DNA of 41,397 nucleotides from Phenylobacterium aquaticum (GCF_947378715.1 NZ_CANCLE010000012.1:1-41397), one strand, 5' to 3'. Shown: positions 15,480 to 23,622, numbered from the stretch's first letter. Notes: generated by a model from the letters alone, not told the origin. Numbers and translations: made by a program.

Positions 15480-17656
15480 CCTATGATCCCGTGGCCGGCC
15501 CGGACCTCAGCGCCTATCTGAAGCCCCGGGCCGGCGGGGCGCAGGACTTCGACCTGCTGGTGGCCGGCGCCCATTGCGCGGCCTGCATGGCCAAGATCGA
15601 GACCGGCGTCGCGGCCCTGGCCGGGGTCGAGGCCGCCCGGCTGAACCTGACCACCGGCAAGCTGGCGGTCCGCTTCCGGCCCGGCGTGGCCGCCGACGCC
15701 GGCGCCGTGCTTCGGGCTGTCGAGGGGCTGGGCTACAAGGCCGCGCCCTTCGATCCGACCGAGGCCGCAGAGGCCCATGACCGCGAGGGTCGCCGCCTGG
15801 CCCTGTCGCTCGGCGTCGCCGCCTTCGGGGCCGGCAACGCCATGATGTTCTCGGTGCCGCTGTGGGCCGGGCTGTTCGGCCAGGAGCTCGGGCCGGCCAC
15901 ACGGGTGATGATGCAGTGGTGGAGCGGTCTGATCGCCACCCCCTGCGTGCTCTATGCCGGCATGCCGTTCTTCCAGTCGGCCTGGCGCTCCCTCCGCGTG
16001 GGCCGGGCCAATATGGACGTGCCGATCTCGATCGGCGTGTTGCTGACCCTGTTCATCAGCTTCGTCGAAACGATCCTCCACGGTCGCGACGCCTATTTCG
16101 ACGCCGCCGTGTCGCTGATCTTCCTGCTGCTGATCGGCCGCTGGCTGGATCACCAGCTGCGGGCCAGGGCGCGGAGCGCCGCCGCCGACCTGCTGGCGCT
16201 CCAGGCGCCCTACGCCATCACCCTCGACGATCTGGGGCGCGAACACCGCAAGCCGTTGTCGGAGATCGCGATCGGCGACCTGCTGGTCGTGCGCCCGGGC
16301 GAACGCATTCCGGTCGACGCCGTGGTCGAGGGCGGGGCGGGCGAACTGGACAACGCCATGCTGACCGGCGAGACCCGGCCTGTGCCGGTCGCCGCCGGCA
16401 GCGCGGTCCAGGCCGGGGCCCTGAACCTCTCCGGGGCTCTGACCCTGCGGGCCGCCGTGCGCCCGGAAGACTCCGCCGTGGCCGCCATCGCCCGGCTGGT
16501 GGAGGCCGGCGCCCAGTCGCGCTCGCTCTATGTGCGGCTCGCCGACAAGGCCGCCGCCGTATATGTGCCGGTGGTCCATACCGCTGCGGCGTTGACCTTT
16601 GTCGCAGGCTGGACCCTGGGGCTGGGCCCGCGCGAGGCCCTGTTGCGGGCCGTCGCCGTGCTGATCATCACCTGCCCCTGCGCCCTGGGCCTGGCCGTGC
16701 CGGCCGTGCAGATCAATGCCTCGGGCGGCCTGTTCCGGCGGGGCGTGCTGGTGAAGTCCGGCGCGGCCCTGGAGCGCCTGGCCGAGGTCGACCATGTGGT
16801 GTTCGACAAGACCGGGGTCCTGACCGAGGGCCGTCCCCGGCTGATCGGCGCCACGCCGGCCCTGCTGGCCCAGGCCGCGCCCCTGGCGCGCGCCTCCGCC
16901 CATCCCCTGGCCCGGGCCCTGGCCGCCGAGGCCGGTCCCGGCCCGATGGCCGAGGATGTCTCCGAGACCGCCGGCCAGGGCGTCGAGGGCTGGATCGGCG
17001 GTCGTCGCGCCCGCCTGGGTCGCGCCAGCTTCGTCGGGGTGGCCGGCGAGGACGCCGGTGAGACCGAGCTGTGGTTCGGCGTCGTGGGTGAGACCAAGGT
17101 CCGCTTCAGGTTCTCCGACAATCTGCGCGTCGATGCCGCCCGGACGGTGGCCGAGCTCACGCGCCGGGGCCTGACGGTCGAGATCCTGTCCGGCGATCTT
17201 TCCGGTCCCGTGGCGCGCGCCGCCGAGGCTGTGGGGATCAGCCAGTGGCGGGCCGGGTTGTCGCCCACCGACAAGGCCGAGGCGATCGCCCGCCTGACCG
17301 CCCAGGGCCGCAAGGTGCTGATGGTCGGGGATGGGCTGAACGACGCCGCCGCCCTGGCCAAGGCCCACGCCGCCATGGCCCCGGGTTCGGCGCTCAGCGC
17401 CACCCAGAACGCCGCCGACCTGGTGTTCTCGGGCGAGGGGCTGGGATCGGTGGTCGCAGCCTTCGACACCGCCCGCCAGGCGCGGGCCCGCGCCCTGGAG
17501 AATTTCGCCTTCGCCGCCCTCTACAATCTGATCGCCGCCCCGGCCGCCATGCTGGGCCTGATCAATCCCTTCGTGGCCGCGCTCGCCATGTCGGGCTCAT
17601 CCCTCGTGGTGACCCTCAACGCCCTGCGCATGCGGGTGGGAGCAGGCAAGACATGA
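15470..17656 (+). CDS. ccoI: Cu+-transporting P-type ATPase of the cbb3 assembly pathway
   Basis: A 728-residue CopA2/FixI-type ATPase that exports Cu+ for the CuB site of the cbb3 oxidase. An N-terminal heavy-metal domain has Cys36-x-x-Cys39 (HCAACMAKIE). About eight membrane helices follow, with the transport motif CPC at residues 402-404 (ITCPCALGLAVPA). The phosphorylated Asp is 446 in VFDKTGVLTEG; the MLTGE actuator motif and the MVGDGLNDAAAL hinge motif are intact. One deviation is Val at 450, where P-type ATPases almost always have Thr (DKTGT). Start overlaps ccoH; stop overlaps ccoS by 4 bp. Confidence 0.95.
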   Translation: MALTYDPVAGPDLSAYLKPRAGGAQDFDLLVAGAHCAACMAKIETGVAALAGVEAARLNLTTGKLAVRFRPGVAADAGAVLRAVEGLGYKAAPFDPTEAAEAHDREGRRLALSLGVAAFGAGNAMMFSVPLWAGLFGQELGPATRVMMQWWSGLIATPCVLYAGMPFFQSAWRSLRVGRANMDVPISIGVLLTLFISFVETILHGRDAYFDAAVSLIFLLLIGRWLDHQLRARARSAAADLLALQAPYAITLDDLGREHRKPLSEIAIGDLLVVRPGERIPVDAVVEGGAGELDNAMLTGETRPVPVAAGSAVQAGALNLSGALTLRAAVRPEDSAVAAIARLVEAGAQSRSLYVRLADKAAAVYVPVVHTAAALTFVAGWTLGLGPREALLRAVAVLIITCPCALGLAVPAVQINASGGLFRRGVLVKSGAALERLAEVDHVVFDKTGVLTEGRPRLIGATPALLAQAAPLARASAHPLARALAAEAGPGPMAEDVSETAGQGVEGWIGGRRARLGRASFVGVAGEDAGETELWFGVVGETKVRFRFSDNLRVDAARTVAELTRRGLTVEILSGDLSGPVARAAEAVGISQWRAGLSPTDKAEAIARLTAQGRKVLMVGDGLNDAAALAKAHAAMAPGSALSATQNAADLVFSGEGLGSVVAAFDTARQARARALENFAFAALYNLIAAPAAMLGLINPFVAALAMSGSSLVVTLNALRMRVGAGKT

Positions 17657-17808
17657 CCATCTTCCTGATGCTGGCGCCGATCTCGATCTTCATCGCCCTG
17701 CTCGGCCTGGGCGCCTTCTGGTGGACCCTGCGCAGCGGCCAGTACGAGGACCCCACCGGCGACGCCAACCGGATCCTCAATGTCGGCCCGGACGACGGCC
17801 CGCTGTAG
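17653..17808 (+). CDS. ccoS: cbb3 oxidase maturation protein CcoS
   Basis: A 51-residue single-helix protein: MTIFLMLAPISIFIALLGLG, AFWWTLRSGQYEDPTGDANR, ILNVGPDDGPL. The FWW-L-SGQYEDPxGDA-RIL motif after the helix is the CcoS/FixS signature. It is needed for insertion of the haem and copper cofactors into CcoN. ATGA overlap with ccoI; last gene of the GHIS set, 69 bp before hemN. Confidence 0.95.
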   Translation: MTIFLMLAPISIFIALLGLGAFWWTLRSGQYEDPTGDANRILNVGPDDGPL

Positions 17809-17809
17809 T

Positions 17810-17823
17810 TTGATCTGAATCAC
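17810..17823. promoter_or_regulatory. FixK/FNR-type box upstream of hemN
   Basis: TTGATCTGAATCAC matches TTGAT-N4-ATCAA in 9 of 10 positions. Its centre is about 61 bp before the hemN GTG start, immediately after the ccoS stop, so hemN likely has its own FixK-activated promoter in addition to read-through. Confidence 0.8.
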
Positions 17824-17877
17824 CGCGCCGTTCCGGCCTTGGCGACATGGTCCCGTCAGCATTGATGGAGGACACCC

Positions 17878-19263
17878 GTGTACGCCGCGCATCCGCTCGA
17901 GGTCAGCCGCCCTGACCTGATGGCCCTGGTCGACAAGTATGACGGCCGCGCGCCGCGCTATACGAGCTATCCCACCGCCGTGCAGTTCAAGCCTGAGGTC
18001 GACGCGGGCGCCTATCGCCGGTGGCTCGCGGCCCTGGATCCGGCCGAGGCGGTCTCGCTCTACGCCCACATCCCCTTCTGTTCGCGGCTGTGCTGGTTCT
18101 GCGGCTGCAGCACCCGGGCGGTGAACCGCCACGAGCCGGTGAGCGAATATGTCGCCCTGCTGGCCCGGGAGATCGGGCTGGTGACGCCGTCCCTGCCGGG
18201 ACGGCTGCGCGCCAAGGCCCTGCACCTGGGCGGCGGCACGCCCAACATGATGTCGCCGGCCGACATGGACCTGCTGTTCGCCGCCCTGCGCGAGGCCTTC
18301 GATTTCGATCCGGGCGCCGAGATCGCCGCCGAGTTGGACCCCGCCTCCCTGACGCAGGCCTGGGTGAAGGCCGCCGCCGGCCATGGCCTGAACCGCGCCA
18401 GCCTGGGGGTGCAGAGCCTGTCGCCCAAGGTGCAGGCGGCGGTGAACCGGCGCGAGAGCTTCGAGGAAGTGGCCCAGTGTGTCGGCTGGCTGCGCGACGC
18501 GGGCGTGGGCTCGGTCAATATCGACCTGATGTACGGCCTGCCGCACCAGACCACGACCAACATGCTGGAGACCGTGGAGCGGGTGGCCGGCCTGCGCCCC
18601 GAGCGCCTGGCTCTGTTCGGCTACGCCCATGTGCCGTGGATGAAGGCCCACCAGCAGCTGATCGACGAAGCCGCCCTGCCGGGCCCCGTCGATCGTCTGG
18701 ACCAGAGCGAGGCCGCCGCTGACCATCTGATCGCCCAGGGCTATGTCCGCATCGGCCTGGACCATTTCGCCCTGCCGGATGACGAGCTGGCCGTGGCCCT
18801 GAAGGCGGGCCGGCTGAACCGCAATTTCCAGGGCTACACCACCGACGACGCCGGCGCCCTGCTGGGCTTCGGGGCCTCGGCCATTGGCGTCCTGCCCCAG
18901 GGCTATGTGCAGAACACCGCCCAGGAGCTCGGCTGGCGCGCCGCGGTGGCCAAGGGCGAGCTTCCCACCGTCCGGGGCGTGGCGGTGACCCCTGACGACC
19001 GGTTCCGGGGCGAGATCATCGCGCGACTGATGTGCGATCTGCGGGTCGACCTCGCTGCGGTCTGCGCCCGCCAGGGCCGGTCACTGGATGACTTGGCCGG
19101 CGAACGGGCCCGACTGAAGGACTTCGCGGCCGACGACCTGGTCCGGCTGGAGGGGGCGGTGGTGCAGGTGACGGACCTGGGCCGGCTGCTGGTCCGCTCG
19201 GTCTGCGCGGTGTTCGACGCCTATTTCGCGCCGGAGGCCGGGCGGCATTCCAAGGCCATCTGA
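17878..19263 (+). CDS. hemN: Oxygen-independent coproporphyrinogen III oxidase
   Basis: A 461-residue radical-SAM enzyme that decarboxylates two propionates of coproporphyrinogen III to make protoporphyrinogen IX without O2. The 4Fe-4S motif is HIPFCSRLCWFCGC (Cys68, Cys72, Cys75, plus Cys77 typical of HemN). YTSYPTAVQF at the N-terminus, LHLGGGTPNMMSPADM and SLGVQSLSPKVQAAVNR are HemN markers that separate it from the HemW family. The start is GTG, chosen because GGAGG lies six bases before it. The FixK box upstream and position after ccoS fit haem supply for the cbb3 oxidase at low O2. Confidence 0.96.
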   Translation: MYAAHPLEVSRPDLMALVDKYDGRAPRYTSYPTAVQFKPEVDAGAYRRWLAALDPAEAVSLYAHIPFCSRLCWFCGCSTRAVNRHEPVSEYVALLAREIGLVTPSLPGRLRAKALHLGGGTPNMMSPADMDLLFAALREAFDFDPGAEIAAELDPASLTQAWVKAAAGHGLNRASLGVQSLSPKVQAAVNRRESFEEVAQCVGWLRDAGVGSVNIDLMYGLPHQTTTNMLETVERVAGLRPERLALFGYAHVPWMKAHQQLIDEAALPGPVDRLDQSEAAADHLIAQGYVRIGLDHFALPDDELAVALKAGRLNRNFQGYTTDDAGALLGFGASAIGVLPQGYVQNTAQELGWRAAVAKGELPTVRGVAVTPDDRFRGEIIARLMCDLRVDLAAVCARQGRSLDDLAGERARLKDFAADDLVRLEGAVVQVTDLGRLLVRSVCAVFDAYFAPEAGRHSKAI

Positions 19264-19285
19264 TCGCCCCGGGATTTCCGCCTGG

Positions 19286-19690
19286 TCAGCCGCCGATCGC
19301 CTGGACGATGTGGGCCGTGAGGGCGTCGCCCAGCAGGGGCTTTTCCACGATCCTCGCGCCGCTGGCCTGGGCGGCCTCGCGCACGCCGGCCGGAGGATGG
19401 CTGGTGATCAGCAGGGCGGGCAGGGTCACGCCCCGGGCGCGCAGCTGGCGCAGGGTCTCCACCCCGGTCATCCCGGGCAGGTTCTGGTCCAGGACCAGGC
19501 AGGCCCCGGTGAGGGGCAGGCTGGCGATCCGCAGCAGGGCCTCGCCGCTGTCCAGCGCCGTCACGTCGAATCCCTCCAGGTCCAGGGAGAACTCCAGCGC
19601 CATGCGCAGGGCCACGTCGTCGTCAACCAGCACCACCTGCGGACGCTGAGGCGCGGCGGACAGCGAAGGGGAAGCGAGGCGTGCGGACAT
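19286..19690 (-). CDS. Single-domain response regulator, FixT-like
   Basis: A 134-residue receiver with no output domain. The acidic pocket is Asp23-Asp24 (VVLVDDDVALRMAL), the phosphorylatable Asp is 68 (LVLDQNLPGMTG), and the conserved Ser/Thr (LLITSHP) and Lys (IVEKPLLG) are in place. It is encoded after fixJ on the same strand, with a FixK-type box 37 bp before its start. In Caulobacter crescentus, FixT is a FixK-dependent stand-alone receiver that inhibits FixL and is reported to bind an Fe-S cluster through cysteines. This protein has a single Cys (64), so if it is FixT it cannot hold such a cluster alone. It could also be an unrelated CheY-like phosphate sink. Convergent with hemN. Confidence 0.8.
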   Translation of the reverse strand: MSARLASPSLSAAPQRPQVVLVDDDVALRMALEFSLDLEGFDVTALDSGEALLRIASLPLTGACLVLDQNLPGMTGVETLRQLRARGVTLPALLITSHPPAGVREAAQASGARIVEKPLLGDALTAHIVQAIGG

Positions 19691-19726
19691 TCGCCGTCAC
19701 CCTGGGGGTCCGGGTGTGGGGCGGCC

Positions 19727-19740
19727 TTGATTCAGCGCAA
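19727..19740. promoter_or_regulatory. FixK-type box upstream of the FixT-like receiver gene
   Basis: TTGATTCAGCGCAA (minus strand TTGCGCTGAATCAA) fits the rhizobial FixK2 pattern TTG(A/C)-N6-(T/G)CAA, with one weaker half-site against the FNR consensus. It lies 37 bp before the receiver ATG and after the fixJ stop. At a class II position the transcript would begin almost at the start codon. Confidence 0.6.
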
Positions 19741-19762
19741 TTCGCCGAACGACGGTGTGAGA

Positions 19763-20365
19763 TCAGAGCCCGGCGACCATGGCCATGCGGACCAGGTCGG
19801 AGACGGCGTTGGCCCGGGTCTTGGTCATGACATTGGCCCGATAGACCTCGACGGTGCGGGGGCTGATTCCCAGGTCGAAGGCGATCACCTTGTTGGGCTT
19901 GCCGGCCACCACGCCGCGCAGGACGTCCTTCTCGCGCGGTGACAGCTGGTCGAGGATCTCGCCGATCCGGCGTGCCTCTGAATCCTGCCTCTGGCTGGCG
20001 ACCATGCCGTCCAGGGCGCGGCGCAGGGTGGCCAGCAGAGTGTCGTCGCTGAACGGCTTTTCCAGGAAATCGCAGACCCCGGCCTTCATGGCCTCGACGG
20101 CCAGGGGCACGTCGCCATGGCCGGTGATGACGATGATCGGCAAGGTCACGCCCCGGGCCTTGAGCTCGGCGACCAGTTCCAGGCCGTTCATCTCGGGCAT
20201 GCGGATGTCGGTCACCACGCAACCGGGCTCCGCCTCGGCGGCGATGGCCAGGAATTCCGCCGCCGATGCATAGGTGCGGACCGCGAGGCCCGACGCCTCG
20301 AGCAGGAAGCTCAGCGAATCGCGCATCGCCTCATCGTCATCAATGACATGCACCACGTCATTCAT
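19763..20365 (-). CDS. fixJ: Oxygen-response regulator FixJ
   Basis: A 200-residue response regulator. The receiver starts MNDVVHVIDDDEAMRDSL, with phosphorylatable Asp53 (VVTDIRMPEMNG), the Thr in ITGHGD and the Lys in FLEKPF. The C-terminal LuxR-type HTH is LSPREKDVLRGVVAGKPNKV through ISPRTVEVYRANVM. I take the ATG at 20365 because the receiver begins there; an upstream in-frame extension of 31 residues has no domain and lies over fixL. The gene overlaps fixL by 8 bp. FixJ phosphorylated by FixL activates fixK in this family. Confidence 0.94.
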   Translation of the reverse strand: MNDVVHVIDDDEAMRDSLSFLLEASGLAVRTYASAAEFLAIAAEAEPGCVVTDIRMPEMNGLELVAELKARGVTLPIIVITGHGDVPLAVEAMKAGVCDFLEKPFSDDTLLATLRRALDGMVASQRQDSEARRIGEILDQLSPREKDVLRGVVAGKPNKVIAFDLGISPRTVEVYRANVMTKTRANAVSDLVRMAMVAGL

Positions 20366-21866
20366 CGCCGGCCGGTTCCTCCTTGGGCACGGCGCGCAGG
20401 GTAAAACGGAACAGGGCGCCGCCGCCAGGGTTGGGTTCGACCCAGATCCGGCCGCCATGGGCCTCGACGATGGTCCGGCAGATCGACAGCCCGACCCCCA
20501 TGCCCGTGCTCTTGGTGGTAATGAAGGGTTGGAACAGCTTGTCGGCCACCTCGGGGCTGATGCCCGGGCCGCTGTCGGCCACCGACACCTCGGCCATGTC
20601 GTCGGGCAGGGCGCGGGTGGCGATCACCAGGGTGCGCGTCGGGCTGTCCAGCATGGCGTCGATCGAATTGCGCATCAGGTTCAGCACCACCTGCTGAATC
20701 TGCACCTTGTCGGCCAGGACATCGCCGAGCTCGGGGTCGAGCTGGAAAGTCAGGCGGACGCCGAACTCCTTGGCCCCGACCATGGCCAGGGCTCCGGCCT
20801 CCTCGATCAGCTTTTGCAGGTTCTCGATCCGACGCTCGGCCTCGCCCTTGGAGACGAAGTCGCGCAGGCGGCGGATGATCTCTCCGGCCCGCAGGGCCTG
20901 GTCGCTGGCGCTGATCAGGGCGCCCCTGATCTTGGCCCTGTCCGGCTCGGGCGCCTCCAGTAGCCGCACCGAGCCCTTCATATAGTTGGCGATAGCCGAG
21001 AGCGGCTGGTTCAGCTCATGGGCCAGGGCCGAGGCCATCTCGCCCATGGAGGTCAGGCGCGAGACGTGGACCAGCTCGGACTGCATGTCCTGCAGCCGGC
21101 GCTCGGTGGCCTGGCGCTCGGAGAGGTCGCGGACGAAGCCGGTGAAATAGCGGTGCGCACCGGAGCGCATCTCGCCCACCGCCAGCTCCATGGGGAAGGT
21201 CGAGCCATCCTTGCGCTCGCCCACCACCACCCGGCCGATGCCGATGATCCGCCGCTCGCCGGTGGCCAGATAGCGGCCGAGGAAGCCGTCATGGGCGTTG
21301 CGATAGGGGTTGGGCATCAGCATCGAGACGTTGCGGCCGACCACCTCCTCGGCCTGCCAGCCGAACAGGCGCTCGGCGGCGGCGCTGAAGGAGAACATCC
21401 GCCCATGCTCGTCGATGACGATCATGCCGTCGGGCACGGTGTCGAGGATGGACTGGAGGTGGGCCTCGCGCTCCTCCAGATTCCGCAGGCCCTCGGCCCG
21501 GGCCCGGGCGGCGGCCTGGGTGCGCCAGCCGCCATAGGCGATGGCCGGGCCCAGGACCAGGAAGAAGCCGGCGTCGATCATGTTGACGGGGTCGCGCACC
21601 AGGTCCGCGCCGCTGAACGCCAGGGCGCCCAGCAGGCTGAGCAGGGTGGCCAGCAGGGCCGGGCCCGCGCCGCCCACCAGGGCCGAGGCCAGGACGGCCG
21701 GAACGAACAGCAGGAAGGCCGGCCGGTCATGGAAGACCGGCTCCAGGATCAGTCTCAGGCCGAGGAACAGGACCGTGGCCGCTGTCGCCAGCACATAGGG
21801 CGGCAGGCGGCGCAGGGTGCGGGCCAGGCCGGCGTCGGTTGACTTGCTGCGCGTGCCCTCGAACAT
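20358..21866 (-). CDS. fixL: Oxygen-sensing histidine kinase FixL
   Basis: A 502-residue membrane kinase. Residues about 23-112 form DUF4118-like transmembrane helices. A haem PAS domain follows (about 130-250): proximal haem ligand His192 in PYRNAHDGFLGRYL and the distal Arg212 in RIIGIGRVVVGERKDG match His200 and Arg220 of Bradyrhizobium FixL. The phosphoacceptor is His283 (ALAHELNQPLSAIANY), then come an HATPase domain with NLMRNSIDAM, DSGPGI and the GMGVGLSICRTIVEAHGG G-box. O2 bound to the haem should switch the kinase off. It sits upstream of fixJ in the same operon, and the receiver gene follows fixJ. Confidence 0.96.
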   Translation of the reverse strand: MFEGTRSKSTDAGLARTLRRLPPYVLATAATVLFLGLRLILEPVFHDRPAFLLFVPAVLASALVGGAGPALLATLLSLLGALAFSGADLVRDPVNMIDAGFFLVLGPAIAYGGWRTQAAARARAEGLRNLEEREAHLQSILDTVPDGMIVIDEHGRMFSFSAAAERLFGWQAEEVVGRNVSMLMPNPYRNAHDGFLGRYLATGERRIIGIGRVVVGERKDGSTFPMELAVGEMRSGAHRYFTGFVRDLSERQATERRLQDMQSELVHVSRLTSMGEMASALAHELNQPLSAIANYMKGSVRLLEAPEPDRAKIRGALISASDQALRAGEIIRRLRDFVSKGEAERRIENLQKLIEEAGALAMVGAKEFGVRLTFQLDPELGDVLADKVQIQQVVLNLMRNSIDAMLDSPTRTLVIATRALPDDMAEVSVADSGPGISPEVADKLFQPFITTKSTGMGVGLSICRTIVEAHGGRIWVEPNPGGGALFRFTLRAVPKEEPAGDE

Positions 21867-21880
21867 GGAACCATCCGGTA

Positions 21881-21915
21881 GGCGGGCGGCGGCGCCGTGG
21901 CAAGCGGCGCCCGCC
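21881..21915 (-). terminator. GC-rich hairpin downstream of the universal stress gene
   Basis: GGCGGGCG (21881-21888) and CGCCCGCC (21908-21915) form an 8-bp stem just after the stress-protein stop and before fixL. No T-run follows on the minus strand, so termination is only a guess. Confidence 0.3.
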
Positions 21916-21920
21916 AGGGC

Positions 21921-22745
21921 CTAGTGGCTCAGCAGGACGAAACGCTCGGGACGGCGCAACAGGGCGCGGGTCACCCCGCCCATCGCCCATTCGTTGAAGC
22001 GGTTGTGGCCATAGGCCCCGGCGACGATCAGGTCGGCGTCGATCGCCTGGGCTTCGATATTGAGCTCGTCGCAGACCCGATCGTCGTCATTGGCCCGGAC
22101 CTTGGCGCGGGCGGTGACCCCGTGGCGACCCAGCTGGGCGACCACCTCCTCGGTGCGGAAGGCCGCGCCCTCGGCGGCGTCGGCGCCGCAGATCTCATAG
22201 ACCACCACCTCCTCGGCCCGCTTCAGCAGGGGCAGGGAATCGGTGAGCGCGCGGCGGGCCTCGCGGGTGTCCTTCCAGGCCAGCACGATCCGGCGGCCGG
22301 ACAGGCGTCCGCCAGATGGCGGGGCGACCAGCACCGGCCGACCGGCGCGGATCACCAGCTCGCCGTTGTCGACGGCGGAATAGAGGTCGACATTGTCCAG
22401 CGGCGCGCCGCCGGTGACGATCAGGTCGCAGCCCCGGGCGGCGCCGGCCATGGCCCGGGTGGGCAGGTCGAGGACGCCCCGCCAGGCGCCGGGCAGGTCC
22501 TCTGCGGCCTTGGCGAACAGGGCCTGGGCGGCGGTGAGCCGGCGGTCGAGCTCCTGCTGCATCACCCCCATCCACTCGGCCTGGAGCATGCCCGTGGGGT
22601 CGCTGACCCCCAGGGCGGGCGGCGCCTCGGCGGACAGACCGAACAGCTGGGCGCCCAGGTCGCGGGCCAGGGCGGCGGCGGTCTCGAGGCGGGGGGCCTC
22701 ATCGACCCCGGGCTGAACGTGGACCAGAAGCGAAGCATAGGTCAT
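21921..22745 (-). CDS. Universal stress protein (UspA family)
   Basis: A 274-residue, tandem-length Usp protein. The N-terminus MTYASLLVHVQPGVDEAPRL and the C-terminal nucleotide-loop motif DLIVAGAYGHNRFNEWAMGG are typical; the motif G-x2-G-x9-G is followed by Gly-Val-Thr rather than Ser/Thr directly. FnrL/FixK-linked Usp proteins are common in alphaproteobacteria and help survival under low oxygen. It starts 27 bp after the fixK stop with an AGGAGG site, so fixK and this gene probably form one transcript. Ligand (ATP or none) not decidable here. Confidence 0.9.
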   Translation of the reverse strand: MTYASLLVHVQPGVDEAPRLETAAALARDLGAQLFGLSAEAPPALGVSDPTGMLQAEWMGVMQQELDRRLTAAQALFAKAAEDLPGAWRGVLDLPTRAMAGAARGCDLIVTGGAPLDNVDLYSAVDNGELVIRAGRPVLVAPPSGGRLSGRRIVLAWKDTREARRALTDSLPLLKRAEEVVVYEICGADAAEGAAFRTEEVVAQLGRHGVTARAKVRANDDDRVCDELNIEAQAIDADLIVAGAYGHNRFNEWAMGGVTRALLRRPERFVLLSH

Positions 22746-22772
22746 GACCGGGCCTCCTGAGCGAAACAGAAA

Positions 22773-23453
22773 TCAGTCGGCCAGGCGGGCCAGGGCGTCG
22801 TGATTGCGAATGCGGAACTGGCGGCAGCCGGAGAATTCGACGATCGAGGAGCCCTGCAGCTGGGAGAGCATGCGCGACACCGTCTCGATGGTCAGGCCCA
22901 GATAGTCGGCCATGTCCTGGCGGCACATGGGCATGTCGACCATGTCGCTGCCACGGCGCTCGGCGAGCTCGGCCAGGAAGCTGGCGACCTTCTCGCAGGC
23001 GGTCTTGCGGCCCAGCAGCAGCAGGTGTTCCTGGGTGCGCTGCAGCTCGCGCAGGGTGGCGGTGAAGATCAGGCGATCGAGTTCCGGAGCCGCGCCGGCC
23101 GCCTTCAGGGCGGAGCGCTTGAGAACCAGGATCACGCCGTCGCAGAGCGCCTCGGCGGAGAAGCGATGCTCCGGGCCGGCCTCCAGGCCGAACAGGTCGC
23201 CGGGATAGTAGAAGTCGCCGATCTGGCGGCGGCCGTCGCTCATCACCCGCGAGGTGCGGATGGCGCCGGAGACCACGCGATAGATCAGGTCGGCGTCCTC
23301 GTCCTGGCCATAGACTTCCTCGTCCTTGGCGAAGGCCATGCGCACGCCCATCCGGTCGAGCAGATCGACGGCGTCGGAACCGGTGACGCTGGCGGTCGGG
23401 CGGCCGGGAGCATTGTAACGGGAGCGGGCTTCGATCGCGTAGGACAGGGACAT
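22773..23453 (-). CDS. fixK: Crp/Fnr-family regulator FixK
   Basis: A 226-residue transcription factor with a cyclic-nucleotide-type beta barrel and a C-terminal winged helix. The recognition helix LGLTIETVSRMLSQLQ has the Glu-x-x-Ser-Arg pattern that reads TTGAT half-sites. The N-terminus lacks the Cys cluster that makes Fnr an Fe-S oxygen sensor, so this is the FixK type, controlled through FixLJ. A Cys lies just before the HTH in PMCRQDMADYLG, and Bradyrhizobium FixK2 has a redox-sensitive Cys near its DNA-binding region; equivalence is unproven. GGAGG precedes the ATG. Box-like sites upstream suggest FixJ activation and autoregulation. Confidence 0.93.
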   Translation of the reverse strand: MSLSYAIEARSRYNAPGRPTASVTGSDAVDLLDRMGVRMAFAKDEEVYGQDEDADLIYRVVSGAIRTSRVMSDGRRQIGDFYYPGDLFGLEAGPEHRFSAEALCDGVILVLKRSALKAAGAAPELDRLIFTATLRELQRTQEHLLLLGRKTACEKVASFLAELAERRGSDMVDMPMCRQDMADYLGLTIETVSRMLSQLQGSSIVEFSGCRQFRIRNHDALARLAD

Positions 23454-23524
23454 GGCCGGGACCTCCTTGGCTATGGAGGTATGGCTAAGGCGCAGGGCGC
23501 CCAGGCGGTATCCGGGTTGTTCCC

Positions 23525-23542
23525 CTACGTGTTTGTACCTAG
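23525..23542. promoter_or_regulatory. Possible FixJ site pair upstream of fixK
   Basis: GTACCTAG (23535-23542) matches the rhizobial FixJ site GTAMGTAG in 7 of 8 positions, and the facing CTACGTGT (23525-23532) matches in 6 of 8 as the reverse complement. They lie 72-90 bp before fixK. Position is right for FixJ, but the match is short. Confidence 0.35.
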
Positions 23543-23564
23543 GCGGCTTTCGAGGGCCAAAGCA

Positions 23565-23578
23565 TTGATCTTGAGCAA
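23565..23578. promoter_or_regulatory. FixK-type box upstream of fixK
   Basis: TTGATCTTGAGCAA fits TTG(A/C)-N6-(T/G)CAA. It is centred about 118 bp before the fixK start, beyond the possible FixJ sites, and 51 bp from the opgH stop. Autoregulation (positive or negative) of fixK is the simplest reading. Confidence 0.5.
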
Positions 23579-23622
23579 GTCGGGCGCGCCCTGGAGTGGT
23601 GTTTCACGCCCCAGGATCGGCA

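Noticed and set aside
15419..17368. Long open frame on the minus strand opposite ccoI
   Set aside because: Composition is Gly/Arg/Gln/His-rich with no domain; it is the antisense image of a GC-rich gene.
20366..20458. 31-residue N-terminal extension of FixJ
   Set aside because: Falls within fixL and adds no receiver sequence; the domain begins at the ATG at 20365.
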